A DNA stretch of 18,630 bases from assembly GCA_030151865.1 (NCBI GenBank), contig JASLCK010000216.1:1-18630 (forward strand), in the 5' to 3' direction. Source of the DNA: Rhodospirillaceae bacterium. Its GTDB lineage: Bacteria > Pseudomonadota > Alphaproteobacteria > Rhodospirillales > Magnetospirillaceae. Made by a program: the position numbers and the translations under genes. Shown here one piece after another: positions 7,741 to 15,781 of the stretch (positions are counted from its first letter, which is position 1; each line of letters opens with the position of its first letter). The notes under the pieces were generated by a model. That model was not told the DNA's origin and made no database searches. It worked only from the letters and a program-made list of their open reading frames with translations.

Positions 7741-8628
7741 CGACAGGCCGGGCTTCAACACTTCGTGGGCCAAATCGATCCAGGCTCGTGCAGGGGGCGA
7801 TAATTGCGCCCCTTGCCGCCAAGCCAGGGCGGCACGCCAACGCAAGTCCTGTTCGTCCAACAGCGCGCAGGTAATCGGCGACTTAACCCGGTTTTCCAAA
7901 ATCAGCTTAGGCAGCAAGGCCACCCCCAACCCGGCCGCCACCAGCGCCATGATAAAGTCGGCCTGACCGCTGCGGGCCGCCGCATGGGGCACGAAACCAC
8001 GGCGGCGGCAGGCATCCTCGATCAACGGGTTCAGAGCGAAGCCGGTTTCAAACATGATGAAGGGACTGTCGGCCAGTTCCACCAGCCGAACCTTGCTGCG
8101 CCCTTCCAGGTGATGACCGGGTGGCAACAGGGCCATCAGCGGGTCGTCATGCATCAGCTGCCAGCAGAAATTCTCGGGCACCGGCAGCAACGACACCCCC
8201 AGTTCCAACTCGCCCGCTTCCACCAGCTGTTCCAGTTGCAGACTGCCATGTTCGATCAGCTGGATTTCCACGCCCGGATAACGGCTGCGATACTGGGCGA
8301 ACAGCGGGGCGAACAGCACGCTGCTGCCAATCCGCGACAGCCCCAGTTGCAGACGCCCGCGCTTTAACCCCCGCAAATCCGCCAGATCGGCTTGCAGATT
8401 TTCCCGCTCGGCCAGCATGGCGATGGCGCGGCGATAGACCATCTCGCCCGCCGCCGTCGGATGGATCCGATGCCCCAGGCGATCCAACAGCGATGCCCCG
8501 ATCTCGTCCTCCAACTGCCGCACCGCTTTGCTAACGGTCGGCTGGGTAGAGTTCAGGCTTTTGGCGGCGGCGGAAAAGCCGCCCTGGCGTACCACTTCGA
8601 CAAAGGCGCGCAGCGTTCTTAGGTCCAT
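7732..8628 (-). CDS. LysR-family transcriptional regulator, probable lrgAB regulator
   Basis: A LysR-type regulator of 298 residues. The winged helix-turn-helix is at 1-60 (MDLRTLRAFVEVVRQGGFSA, then LNSTQPTVSKAVRQLEDEIGA), followed by a linker helix and a two-lobed effector domain from about 90 (GRLQLGLSRIGSSVLFAPLF) to 295. It is divergent from lrgA-lrgB. LysR genes next to this pair are known elsewhere: CidR with cidABC in Staphylococcus, and YwbI with ywbHG in Bacillus subtilis. A perfect 19-bp inverted repeat with T-N11-A geometry begins 11 bp upstream of its start codon, consistent with autoregulation and control of lrgAB. The effector is unknown; CidR responds to acetate or carbon overflow, which cannot be assumed here. 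Ribosome site AGGA lies about 8 nt before the ATG. Confidence 0.93.
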   Translation of the reverse strand: MDLRTLRAFVEVVRQGGFSAAAKSLNSTQPTVSKAVRQLEDEIGASLLDRLGHRIHPTAAGEMVYRRAIAMLAERENLQADLADLRGLKRGRLQLGLSRIGSSVLFAPLFAQYRSRYPGVEIQLIEHGSLQLEQLVEAGELELGVSLLPVPENFCWQLMHDDPLMALLPPGHHLEGRSKVRLVELADSPFIMFETGFALNPLIEDACRRRGFVPHAAARSGQADFIMALVAAGLGVALLPKLILENRVKSPITCALLDEQDLRWRAALAWRQGAQLSPPARAWIDLAHEVLKPGLSSG

Positions 8629-8638
8629 TATTCCAATC

Positions 8639-8657
8639 CTGAATAATTCTTATTCAG
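8639..8657. promoter_or_regulatory. Perfect inverted repeat, probable LysR operator
   Basis: CTGAATAA-TTC-TTATTCAG: two perfect 8-bp arms around 3 bp, with the T-N11-A pattern typical of LysR-type sites. It lies in the 99-bp region between divergent lysR and lrgA, close to the lysR start and touching its ribosome site. Further ATTC half-sites occur at 8630 and 8661. Binding by the neighbouring LysR protein is inferred. Confidence 0.7.
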
Positions 8658-8727
8658 ACAATTCATTTCCAACATAACGCAAATTTCCGTACCTTAACCA
8701 GCGTTCCCTTCCTGGAGAAAGCAAGAG

Positions 8728-9132
8728 ATGTTCCGCCGTCTGATGACGCTTGTCCGCCTTATGCTGCACCGCAACCGCTGGGTCCAAATCGCCCTGCTGA
8801 CCGGTATCTGGCTGGGTGCTGACCGTCTGGCCGCGTGGAGCCACTTGCCGATCCCCGGCGGGGTCATTGGTCTGGGGATTCTGTTGGTGCTGCTGTTAAC
8901 CGGGCTGGTGCGCCAGTCCTGGTTCCGCCACGGTACCGCCAGCCTGCTGGACCATATGCTGCTTTTCTTTGTTCCTGCCATGATGGCGCTTCTTGATCAC
9001 CACGAACTGTTCGGCAAGGCCGGACTGATTTTGTTGGGCGTGATCGTTGTTGGCACGGTTCTGGTTATGGCCGGAACTGCCTTGGCGGTTGAACTTTGCT
9101 TCCGTTGGACCTTGCGTCATGAGCGGTCTTAA
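8728..9132 (+). CDS. lrgA: LrgA/CidA holin-like membrane protein
   Basis: A 134-residue inner-membrane protein with four hydrophobic segments (about 19-37, 42-62, 73-91, 98-124). The phrase HLPIPGGVIGLGILLVLLLTGLV is the LrgA/CidA signature, and LLDHMLLFFVPAMMALLDH matches the third helix. In Staphylococcus, LrgA/CidA proteins influence murein hydrolase activity and programmed lysis; in plants and Bacillus, LrgAB-type proteins move glycolate or pyruvate. Either role is possible here. GGAG lies 10 nt upstream of the ATG. The next gene starts inside this one (14-bp overlap), so both are translated from one mRNA, probably controlled by the divergent LysR regulator. Confidence 0.93.
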   Translation: MFRRLMTLVRLMLHRNRWVQIALLTGIWLGADRLAAWSHLPIPGGVIGLGILLVLLLTGLVRQSWFRHGTASLLDHMLLFFVPAMMALLDHHELFGKAGLILLGVIVVGTVLVMAGTALAVELCFRWTLRHERS

Positions 9133-9832
9133 TTTTTCCGTCCATTCCCTGGTGACCCTGCCCGCCTTTTGGGCTGCGGTAACCCTGGGTGTCTATCTGC
9201 TGGCGCGCGCCGTCAATCAGCGCCATCGCCGCTGGTGGACCTCCCCCTTGCTGCTGACTTGGGGCGGCTGTTTCGCCGCCGCCCTGGCCCTGCATGTCAG
9301 TTATCACGACTATCTGCGCGGCACCCATTGGCTGATTACCATGTTGGGCCCGGCCACCGTGGCCTTTGCCCTGCCGATCCACGAACATCGCGCTATCATC
9401 CGCCGCCATTGGCCGGTGTTGCTGGTGGGCGTGACGGCGGGCAGCCTGATCGCGGTCGGCAGTTCGTGGCTGTTGGCCAGCTTGGCCAGCCTGCCGATGG
9501 ATTTGCGCTTAAGCCTGCTGTCGCGCTCGATCACCACCCCGTTCGCCATCGCCGTCGCCCAAGATATCGGCGGCGTGCCGGAACTGGCCGCAACCTGCGT
9601 GGCCGTCACCGGCCTGTGCGGCGCGGCCATGGGCGACATTCTGCTGAAATGGCTGCCGATCCGCTCCAGCTTCGCCAAGGGCGCCTTATTCGGCATGGGC
9701 GCCCACGGCGCGGGTGTCGCCAAGGCCCGCGAAGTTGGCAACGAGGAAGGGTCGATTGCCGGCCTTGTCATGGTTCTGGCCGGTCTGGCCAATGTTACCG
9801 CCGCACCGATCTTGATGGTCGCGCTGCATTGA
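9119..9832 (+). CDS. lrgB: LrgB/CidB family membrane protein
   Basis: A 237-residue polytopic inner-membrane protein, the usual length for LrgB. Family marks include LLGPATVAFALPIHEHR-like text (here MLGPATVAFALP), SITTPFAIAVAQDIGGVPELAA, and the C-terminal GAHGAGVAKAREVGNEEGSIAGLVMVLAG. LrgB acts with LrgA, as a holin/antiholin-like pair or as a small organic acid exporter/importer. The ATG at 9119 is selected because it begins 14 bp inside lrgA and gives the standard N-terminus; the frame is open further upstream but that part lies within lrgA. A strong terminator follows about 50 bp after the stop, ending a two-gene operon. Confidence 0.93.
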   Translation: MSGLNFSVHSLVTLPAFWAAVTLGVYLLARAVNQRHRRWWTSPLLLTWGGCFAAALALHVSYHDYLRGTHWLITMLGPATVAFALPIHEHRAIIRRHWPVLLVGVTAGSLIAVGSSWLLASLASLPMDLRLSLLSRSITTPFAIAVAQDIGGVPELAATCVAVTGLCGAAMGDILLKWLPIRSSFAKGALFGMGAHGAGVAKAREVGNEEGSIAGLVMVLAGLANVTAAPILMVALH

Positions 9833-9842
9833 CGCCGCATCA

Positions 9843-9871
9843 GGTTCCGTCACCCCTCCCCAGACGGAACC
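9843..9871 (+). other. Perfect hairpin without T tract after lrgB
   Basis: GGTTCCGTC and GACGGAACC form a 9-bp perfect stem around an 11-nt pyrimidine-rich loop, 10 bp after the lrgB stop. There is no T run behind it, so it is not a terminator by itself. It may protect the mRNA 3' end or act with the terminator just downstream. Confidence 0.6.
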
Positions 9872-9881
9872 GCGGCCTATA

Positions 9882-9929
9882 CGGGACAGAGGCGCGGCAA
9901 CGCCGCACGCGCTTCTGTCCCGTTTTTTT
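9882..9929 (+). terminator. Strong rho-independent terminator of lrgAB
   Basis: A 15-bp stem (CGGGACAGAGGCGCG with CGCGCTTCTGTCCCG, one G-T wobble) closes an 11-nt loop and is followed by seven T residues at 9923-9929. This is an excellent + strand terminator. The opposite strand has no T run, so nth relies on something else. Confidence 0.93.
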
Positions 9930-9930
9930 A

Positions 9931-10563
9931 TTAAATTTCCTTGCCCTTGAATTCGCACAGAGTGTTGACGACGCATTGCCCGCAATCGGGTTTGCGCGCC
10001 TTGCAGACATAACGCCCGTGCAGGATCAGCCAATGGTGGGCGTGCAGCTTCCATTGGGCAGGGATCCGCTTTTCCAGCTTTAACTCCACCTCCAACGGGG
10101 TCTTGCCGGGAGCCAGGCCAGTGCGGTTGGAAACACGAAACAAATGGGTGTCCACCGCGATAGTGGGATGGCCAAAGGCGATGTTCAGCACCACGTTGGC
10201 AGTCTTGCGCCCGACGCCGGGCAGTTCTTCCAGCAATTCTCGCTGTTCGGGCACTTGACCGTTGTGGCGCTCCACCAGCAGGCGGGACAGGGCGATGACG
10301 TTCTTGGCCTTGGTGTTGAACAGGCCAATGGTCTTGATATGCTCCTTCAGCCCGTCTTCTCCCAGATCCAGCATTTGCTGCGGGGTCGAAACCTTGGCGA
10401 ACAGCGCCCGCGTCGCTTTGTTGACGCCGACATCGGTGGCCTGAGCCGACAGCGCCACCGCCACCAGCAAGGTATAGGGATTGGTATATTCCAACTCGCC
10501 CTTGGGCTCTGGGGTCTTGGCCGCCAAACGGGCAAAAAATTCGTTGATCTGATCGCGGGTCAT
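9931..10563 (-). CDS. nth: Endonuclease III, DNA base-excision repair glycosylase
   Basis: Nth removes oxidised pyrimidines from DNA and nicks the abasic site. From the chosen ATG the protein has 210 residues, and every key residue falls at the E. coli number: catalytic K120 in the helix-hairpin-helix LPGVGRKTANVVLN, D138 in VDTHLFRVSNR, and the [4Fe-4S] cysteines C187, C194, C197 and C203 (C-x6-C-x2-C-x5-C). A strong AGGAGGT lies 10 nt before this ATG. Starts further up (10593, 10635) would add up to 24 residues and place the ribosome site inside the gene. It is divergent from a lipoprotein gene, with only 72 bp between starts. Confidence 0.97.
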   Translation of the reverse strand: MTRDQINEFFARLAAKTPEPKGELEYTNPYTLLVAVALSAQATDVGVNKATRALFAKVSTPQQMLDLGEDGLKEHIKTIGLFNTKAKNVIALSRLLVERHNGQVPEQRELLEELPGVGRKTANVVLNIAFGHPTIAVDTHLFRVSNRTGLAPGKTPLEVELKLEKRIPAQWKLHAHHWLILHGRYVCKARKPDCGQCVVNTLCEFKGKEI

Positions 10564-10573
10564 CGGGATCACT

Positions 10574-10580
10574 ACCTCCT
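10574..10580 (-). promoter_or_regulatory. Shine-Dalgarno site fixing the nth start
   Basis: AGGAGGT on the - strand, 10 nt upstream of the ATG at 10563. It supports the 210-residue form over the longer open frame. Confidence 0.8.
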
Positions 10581-10635
10581 GGCTGGCGACCATGTTAGCA
10601 TCGCCCCGCTTTCGGGCCAGAGAGAAGGAATGCAA

Positions 10636-11304
10636 ATGTCAGGTTGGTGGAAACGATCGGTTCTGTTGGCGGCAGCGGTCAGCCTGCTGGCGGCATGCGC
10701 CGATGATCCCAAGCCGGTCAACCGCATGCAGACCAAACGCGTCTCGCCCGAAGCTGTGCCCGCCCCCACCGTTCCGGCAGGCACCTTCGACAAGGCGCGC
10801 TCACAAAGCTATCTGGCCCAGGCCCGTTCCGCCGAAGCCACGAACAATCTGGCCGATGCCAGGACCTTTGCCCAATATGCCGTTGATTCCTGGCCCGGCG
10901 ATGTCGATGCCTGGTCAGAACTGCAAACCATCTGTCATGCCCAGAAAGATGCCGATTGCGCCGACCGCGCCGCCTTTTTCCATGACAAGGTAGAATATGC
11001 TAACCCGCTGCCCGCCCGCGTCGGGGTTCTGGGCTTTCAGTCCATCGCCGAGGAAGAAGCCAGCGCTCCCGCCAAAAAGGGCAAAGGCAAGACCTCGGAC
11101 GCTGGCGATTACGATCAGGCCACCATCGATATGGCACGCCGCCTATGGGCGTTCTACAACACCCAGGACCCCGCTTTGCAACGCAAAGACGTTCCCGAAA
11201 AGCCTCCCGGTTGGACCGAAAGCTATCCCTACGTCACCATGATCGGCATTGGCGGGGTTGCCGCCGGGGTTATCGCGGGGGCGAAAAGCATCGCCGATAA
11301 ATGA
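10636..11304 (+). CDS. Lipoprotein with helical (TPR-like) domain and C-terminal glycine-rich hydrophobic segment, function unknown
   Basis: I do not recognise the family. The 222-residue product has a lipoprotein signal (K6, R7, hydrophobic core, lipobox LLAAC with C21). A proline-rich linker (about 35-50) leads to a helical part (about 51-120). There, YLAQARSAEATNNLADARTFAQYAVDSWPGDVDAWSEL looks like a tetratricopeptide-type helix pair, with two further cysteines at C100 and C108. A basic KKGKGK patch lies at 147-152. The C-terminus YVTMIGIGGVAAGVIAGAKSIADK is hydrophobic and glycine-rich enough to insert in a membrane. ATG 10636 is preferred over ATG 10630 because AAGGA then sits 6 nt upstream. 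It is monocistronic, between divergent nth and a terminator. Confidence 0.8.
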   Translation: MSGWWKRSVLLAAAVSLLAACADDPKPVNRMQTKRVSPEAVPAPTVPAGTFDKARSQSYLAQARSAEATNNLADARTFAQYAVDSWPGDVDAWSELQTICHAQKDADCADRAAFFHDKVEYANPLPARVGVLGFQSIAEEEASAPAKKGKGKTSDAGDYDQATIDMARRLWAFYNTQDPALQRKDVPEKPPGWTESYPYVTMIGIGGVAAGVIAGAKSIADK

Positions 11305-11339
11305 AAAAAGGCCGAACCAGCATCCCGGTTCGGCCTTTT
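11305..11339. terminator. Bidirectional terminator between the lipoprotein gene and dapB
   Basis: AAAAGGCCGAACC (11306-11318) and GGTTCGGCCTTTT (11327-11339) pair perfectly around an 8-nt loop. T runs follow the stem on both strands (TTTT on +, six T on -), so it can end both the lipoprotein mRNA and the dnaK-dnaJ-dapB mRNA coming from the other side. Confidence 0.93.
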
Positions 11340-11358
11340 CCCTTTCTGGATTGGTGCG

Positions 11359-12162
11359 TCAACCTAATTCCAAAACATCGCGCATGGAATAAAGTCCCGG
11401 CGGCTTTCCGTGCGCCCACAAGGCAGCGCGCACCGCCCCCTTGGCAAACACCTGACGGGAAGACGCCTTGTGGGTCAGTTCGATGCGTTCGCCATCGGCG
11501 GCGAAGATCACCGTATGATCGCCCACCACGTCGCCGCCGCGTAAGGTCGCAAAACCGATTTCGCCGGTAGGACGCGGCCCGGTCAGGCCATCGCGGCTTT
11601 TGCACCAGACATCCTGCAAGGCCACCTGACGCCCAGCCGCCGCCGCACGCCCCAGCCCCAAGGCAGTCCCCGAGGGGGAATCGACTTTGTGACGGTGATG
11701 CATCTCGACGATTTCAATGTCGTAGCTGGGGTCCAGGGTCCGGGCCACCTGTTCCACCAACGACAGCAGCAGATTGACGCCAACACTCATATTGGGGGCC
11801 CACACCACGGCGGTACGGGCGGCAGCAGCCCGCAAAGCGGCTTCCTGCTCCGCTGACAGGCCAGTGGTCCCAACCACATGCACGGTGCGGGTTTCCGCCG
11901 CCAGGGCGGCATGCTGAACCGTGGCTTCGGGGGCGGTAAAATCGATTACCGCATCGGCCACCTCGAACAGGGTCTTGGGATCGACACCGATGGTCACGCC
12001 CAGTTCCTTGCGCCCAACCAGCAGACCAAGATCGCGCCCGGCAGCATCGCCGCCGACCCGCTCGGTTCCGCCCGCCAACACCGCGCCCGGCGTATCGAGC
12101 ACTTCGCGCACCAGCATCTGGCCCATGCGGCCGGCGCAGCCCAAAATACCAATCTTCGTCAT
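11359..12162 (-). CDS. dapB: 4-hydroxy-tetrahydrodipicolinate reductase
   Basis: DapB performs the second committed step of the diaminopimelate/lysine pathway in the cytoplasm, reducing the DapA product with NAD(P)H. The 267-residue protein has the nucleotide-binding GCAGRMG at 8-14, DFTAPEA at 74-80, GTTG at 98-101, APNMSVGVN at 122-130, and the substrate/catalytic block HHRHKVDSPSGTA at 155-167, in which the second histidine and the lysine are the expected catalytic residues. AAGGA lies 9 nt upstream of the ATG. It starts 40 bp after dnaJ on the same strand with no terminator between, so it probably rides on the heat-shock operon. DapB also supplies precursor for peptidoglycan. Confidence 0.98.
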   Translation of the reverse strand: MTKIGILGCAGRMGQMLVREVLDTPGAVLAGGTERVGGDAAGRDLGLLVGRKELGVTIGVDPKTLFEVADAVIDFTAPEATVQHAALAAETRTVHVVGTTGLSAEQEAALRAAAARTAVVWAPNMSVGVNLLLSLVEQVARTLDPSYDIEIVEMHHRHKVDSPSGTALGLGRAAAAGRQVALQDVWCKSRDGLTGPRPTGEIGFATLRGGDVVGDHTVIFAADGERIELTHKASSRQVFAKGAVRAALWAHGKPPGLYSMRDVLELG

Positions 12163-12202
12163 AGGATTCTGTCCTTCCGCCGTCAGCCGCCAGCAGGGGC
12201 CG

Positions 12203-13345
12203 TTAATCTTTCAGATCGTCCCACAGTTCCTTCACCTTGGCGAAGAAGCCGTGGCTTTCCGGGCTGGTGTCCTTGCCACCCGCCTTTTCGAATTCACGCA
12301 ACAGTTCTTCCTGACGCTTGGTCAGGTTGACCGGGGTTTCCACCACGGTTTCAACGAACATATCGCCACGCGCCGGACTGCGCAGAACGCTCATGCCCTT
12401 GCCGCGCATGCGGAACTGGTGTCCCGATTGGGTGCCCGCCGGAATCGACACCTTGACCCGGCTGCCGTCGATGCTGGGGACTTCGATAGTGCCGCCCAAA
12501 GCCGCCGTCACCATATCGAGGGGCACCCGGCAATGGATGTTGGCGCCTTCGCGCTGGAACAGGCGGTGACGCTGCACCGACAGGAAAATATAAAGATCAC
12601 CGTTGGGCGCGCCGCGCATTCCGGCCTCGCCCTCGCCGCTCAGGCGGATGCGGGTGCCGTCCTCGACGCCAGCCGGAATCGTAACCGACAGGGTCTTTTC
12701 CTTGCGCTTGCGCCCCGTGCCGCCGCAGCCCTTACAGGGATCCTTGATAACCTTGCCCATGCCCTGACAGGTCGGACAGGTGCGTTCAATGGTGAAGAAG
12801 CCCTGGGTAGCACGGATTTTTCCGGCCCCGCGGCAGGTGCCGCATTCCACCGGCTGCGAGCCGTTGGCCCCGCCGCTGCCGCCGCAATCGTCGCACTGCA
12901 CCGAGCTGGGGATCTTGATTTCGGAGGCTTTGCCGGCAAAGGCTTCCTCCATGGTGATTTCCATGTCGTAGCGCAGGTCCGACCCTCGCGCCCCGGCCTG
13001 ACCACCGCCCCGGCGGCCACCCATGAATTCACCGAACATTTCGTCGAAGATGTCGGCAAAGCCGGAGAAATGGGAATCCCCGCCAAAGCCGCCGCGTCCG
13101 CCGCCGCCAAAGCCACCCTGCTCAAAGGCCGCATGGCCATAGCGGTCATAGGCAGCCCGCTTCTGATCATCCTTCAGAACGTCATAGGCCTCATTGAGTT
13201 CACGGAATTTCTCGGCCGCCTTGGGATCGTCGGGATTGCGGTCCGGGTGGAACTGCATCGCCAGCTTGCGGTAAGCCTTCTTCAGCTCGTCCGCGCTGGC
13301 GCCCTTGGCGACGCCCAGAACTTCATAAAAATCGCGTTTGCTCAT
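12203..13345 (-). CDS. dnaJ: Chaperone protein DnaJ (Hsp40)
   Basis: DnaJ is the co-chaperone that delivers unfolded proteins to DnaK and triggers its ATP hydrolysis. All domains are present in the 380-residue protein. The J domain (1-70) has HPD at 33-35, and a glycine/phenylalanine-rich linker follows (about 76-115). The four zinc-binding repeats are CDDCGGSG (151-158), CGTCRGAG (168-175), CPTCQGMG (190-197) and CKGCGGTG (204-211); the C-terminal substrate-binding and dimerisation domains follow. No strong ribosome site precedes the ATG. It follows dnaK after 115 bp, and that gap holds a large hairpin. dapB follows after 40 bp. Confidence 0.99.
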   Translation of the reverse strand: MSKRDFYEVLGVAKGASADELKKAYRKLAMQFHPDRNPDDPKAAEKFRELNEAYDVLKDDQKRAAYDRYGHAAFEQGGFGGGGRGGFGGDSHFSGFADIFDEMFGEFMGGRRGGGQAGARGSDLRYDMEITMEEAFAGKASEIKIPSSVQCDDCGGSGGANGSQPVECGTCRGAGKIRATQGFFTIERTCPTCQGMGKVIKDPCKGCGGTGRKRKEKTLSVTIPAGVEDGTRIRLSGEGEAGMRGAPNGDLYIFLSVQRHRLFQREGANIHCRVPLDMVTAALGGTIEVPSIDGSRVKVSIPAGTQSGHQFRMRGKGMSVLRSPARGDMFVETVVETPVNLTKRQEELLREFEKAGGKDTSPESHGFFAKVKELWDDLKD

Positions 13346-13382
13346 TGCCGCTACGCTATGCCTGTTCGACGTTGAACCCGAT

Positions 13383-13425
13383 GGACAGCCGCCCCGGAAG
13401 CTGAAAAGCGTCCGGGGCGGCGTCC
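13383..13425 (-). other. Large hairpin in the dnaK-dnaJ spacer
   Basis: GCCGCCCCGGA (13388-13398) and TCCGGGGCGGC (13411-13421) form an 11-bp perfect GC stem. Four more pairs (GGAC with GTCC) extend it past one bulged A. The loop is 12 nt. No T tract follows on either strand, so it is not a classic terminator. It probably acts as an mRNA processing or stability element, or a leaky attenuator setting dnaK above dnaJ. Confidence 0.7.
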
Positions 13426-13460
13426 TTCATACCTTGAAAATGGTGCCAGACAAACCGGAC

Positions 13461-15374
<1,914 letters not shown>

Positions 15375-15420
15375 TTCGTCCTCATCTGTTGCGGCCAGTC
15401 TCCGCGGTCCTTCCTACGAG

Positions 15421-15486
15421 CAACCGCAGAAACCCCCGCCGGTTGGCGTTCTCCGCCCACGGCCTGACTGTCGAAACCGGGCGGAG
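15421..15486 (-). other. Structured 5' leader of dnaK mRNA
   Basis: Two inverted repeats lie between the predicted sigma-32 start and dnaK. CTCCGCCC (15451-15458) with GGGCGGAG (15479-15486) is a perfect 8-bp pair with a 20-nt loop. CAACCG (15421-15426) with CGGTTG (15440-15445) is a perfect 6-bp pair. Whether they regulate translation is unknown; neither visibly traps the GAGGA ribosome site. Confidence 0.5.
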
Positions 15487-15504
15487 TTTGATCTCTTCGC
15501 GGTT

Positions 15505-15532
15505 ATATAGGGTGCGGCAAAAAAGCCGCAAC
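15505..15532 (-). promoter_or_regulatory. Sigma-32-like heat-shock promoter for dnaK
   Basis: On the - strand, GTTGCGG (15532-15526) is followed after 13 nt by CCCTATAT (15512-15505). The -10 element differs from the E. coli sigma-32 consensus CCCCATNT only at the fourth base; the -35 element keeps TTG of CTTGAA. The spacer is largely an inverted repeat, TGCGGC-N6-GCCGCA at 15513-15530. The start of transcription would fall about 120-125 nt before dnaK. Confidence 0.55.
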
Positions 15533-15561
15533 TGATCTCTATACCCCTTGGGGCGCGGATA

Positions 15562-15588
15562 TTAGCACTCTGCGCCAGAGAGTGCCAG
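15562..15588. promoter_or_regulatory. CIRCE-like HrcA operator upstream of dnaK
   Basis: TTAGCACTC-N9-GAGTGCCAG. The left arm is identical to the CIRCE consensus and the right arm (consensus GAGTGCTAA) differs at two of nine bases; the 9-bp spacer is exact. HrcA binds CIRCE and represses chaperone genes in many bacteria. On the - strand it overlaps a possible promoter, CTGGCA (15588-15583) and TAATAT (15564-15559) spaced by 18 bp, so repressor binding would block it. It lies 187 bp upstream of dnaK and about equally far from the + strand small gene. Confidence 0.85.
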
Positions 15589-15709
15589 AGAACGATCTGC
15601 CTCGCAACCGCTGGCTTTCCAAGGAAAACACCACATCTAAACAAGATATTTCAGGCAGGTTAAATCATCCTTCGCGCACATATTTTTCAAACTTTCGTAT
15701 AGAGCTCTC

Positions 15710-15737
15710 TTGAGCAAAGTCTCTGGCTTTGCTTCAA
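15710..15737 (+). other. Hairpin upstream of the small membrane protein gene
   Basis: TTGAGCAAAG (15710-15719) and CTTTGCTTCAA (15727-15737) pair along 10 bp with one bulged base around a 7-nt loop. No T tract follows. It may lie in the 5' leader of the gene at 15782; function unknown. Confidence 0.45.
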
Positions 15738-15781
15738 TGGCGGCCAACCCCACAACGGTCGGAACGGCTGGGATACGCGGA

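Larger units (their letters stand above)
15375..15781. other. 407-bp intergenic region: dnaK leader and control sites, plus start region of a small membrane protein gene
   Basis: This is the longest gene-free stretch. From left to right it holds the dnaK leader with two hairpins (15421-15445, 15451-15486), a sigma-32-like promoter with an embedded palindrome (15505-15532), a CIRCE-like operator over a second promoter (15559-15588), and an AT-richer part with a hairpin (15710-15737) before the + strand small membrane protein gene. I see no tRNA or other structured RNA gene in it. Confidence 0.8.

Noticed and set aside
10144..10635. N-terminal extension of the second lipoprotein across nth
   Set aside because: It is antisense to nth; the signal peptide and ribosome site place the start at 10636.
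11921..13375. 484-codon open frame antisense to dnaJ and part of dapB
   Set aside because: It spans two well-supported genes and their spacer and shows no family features.
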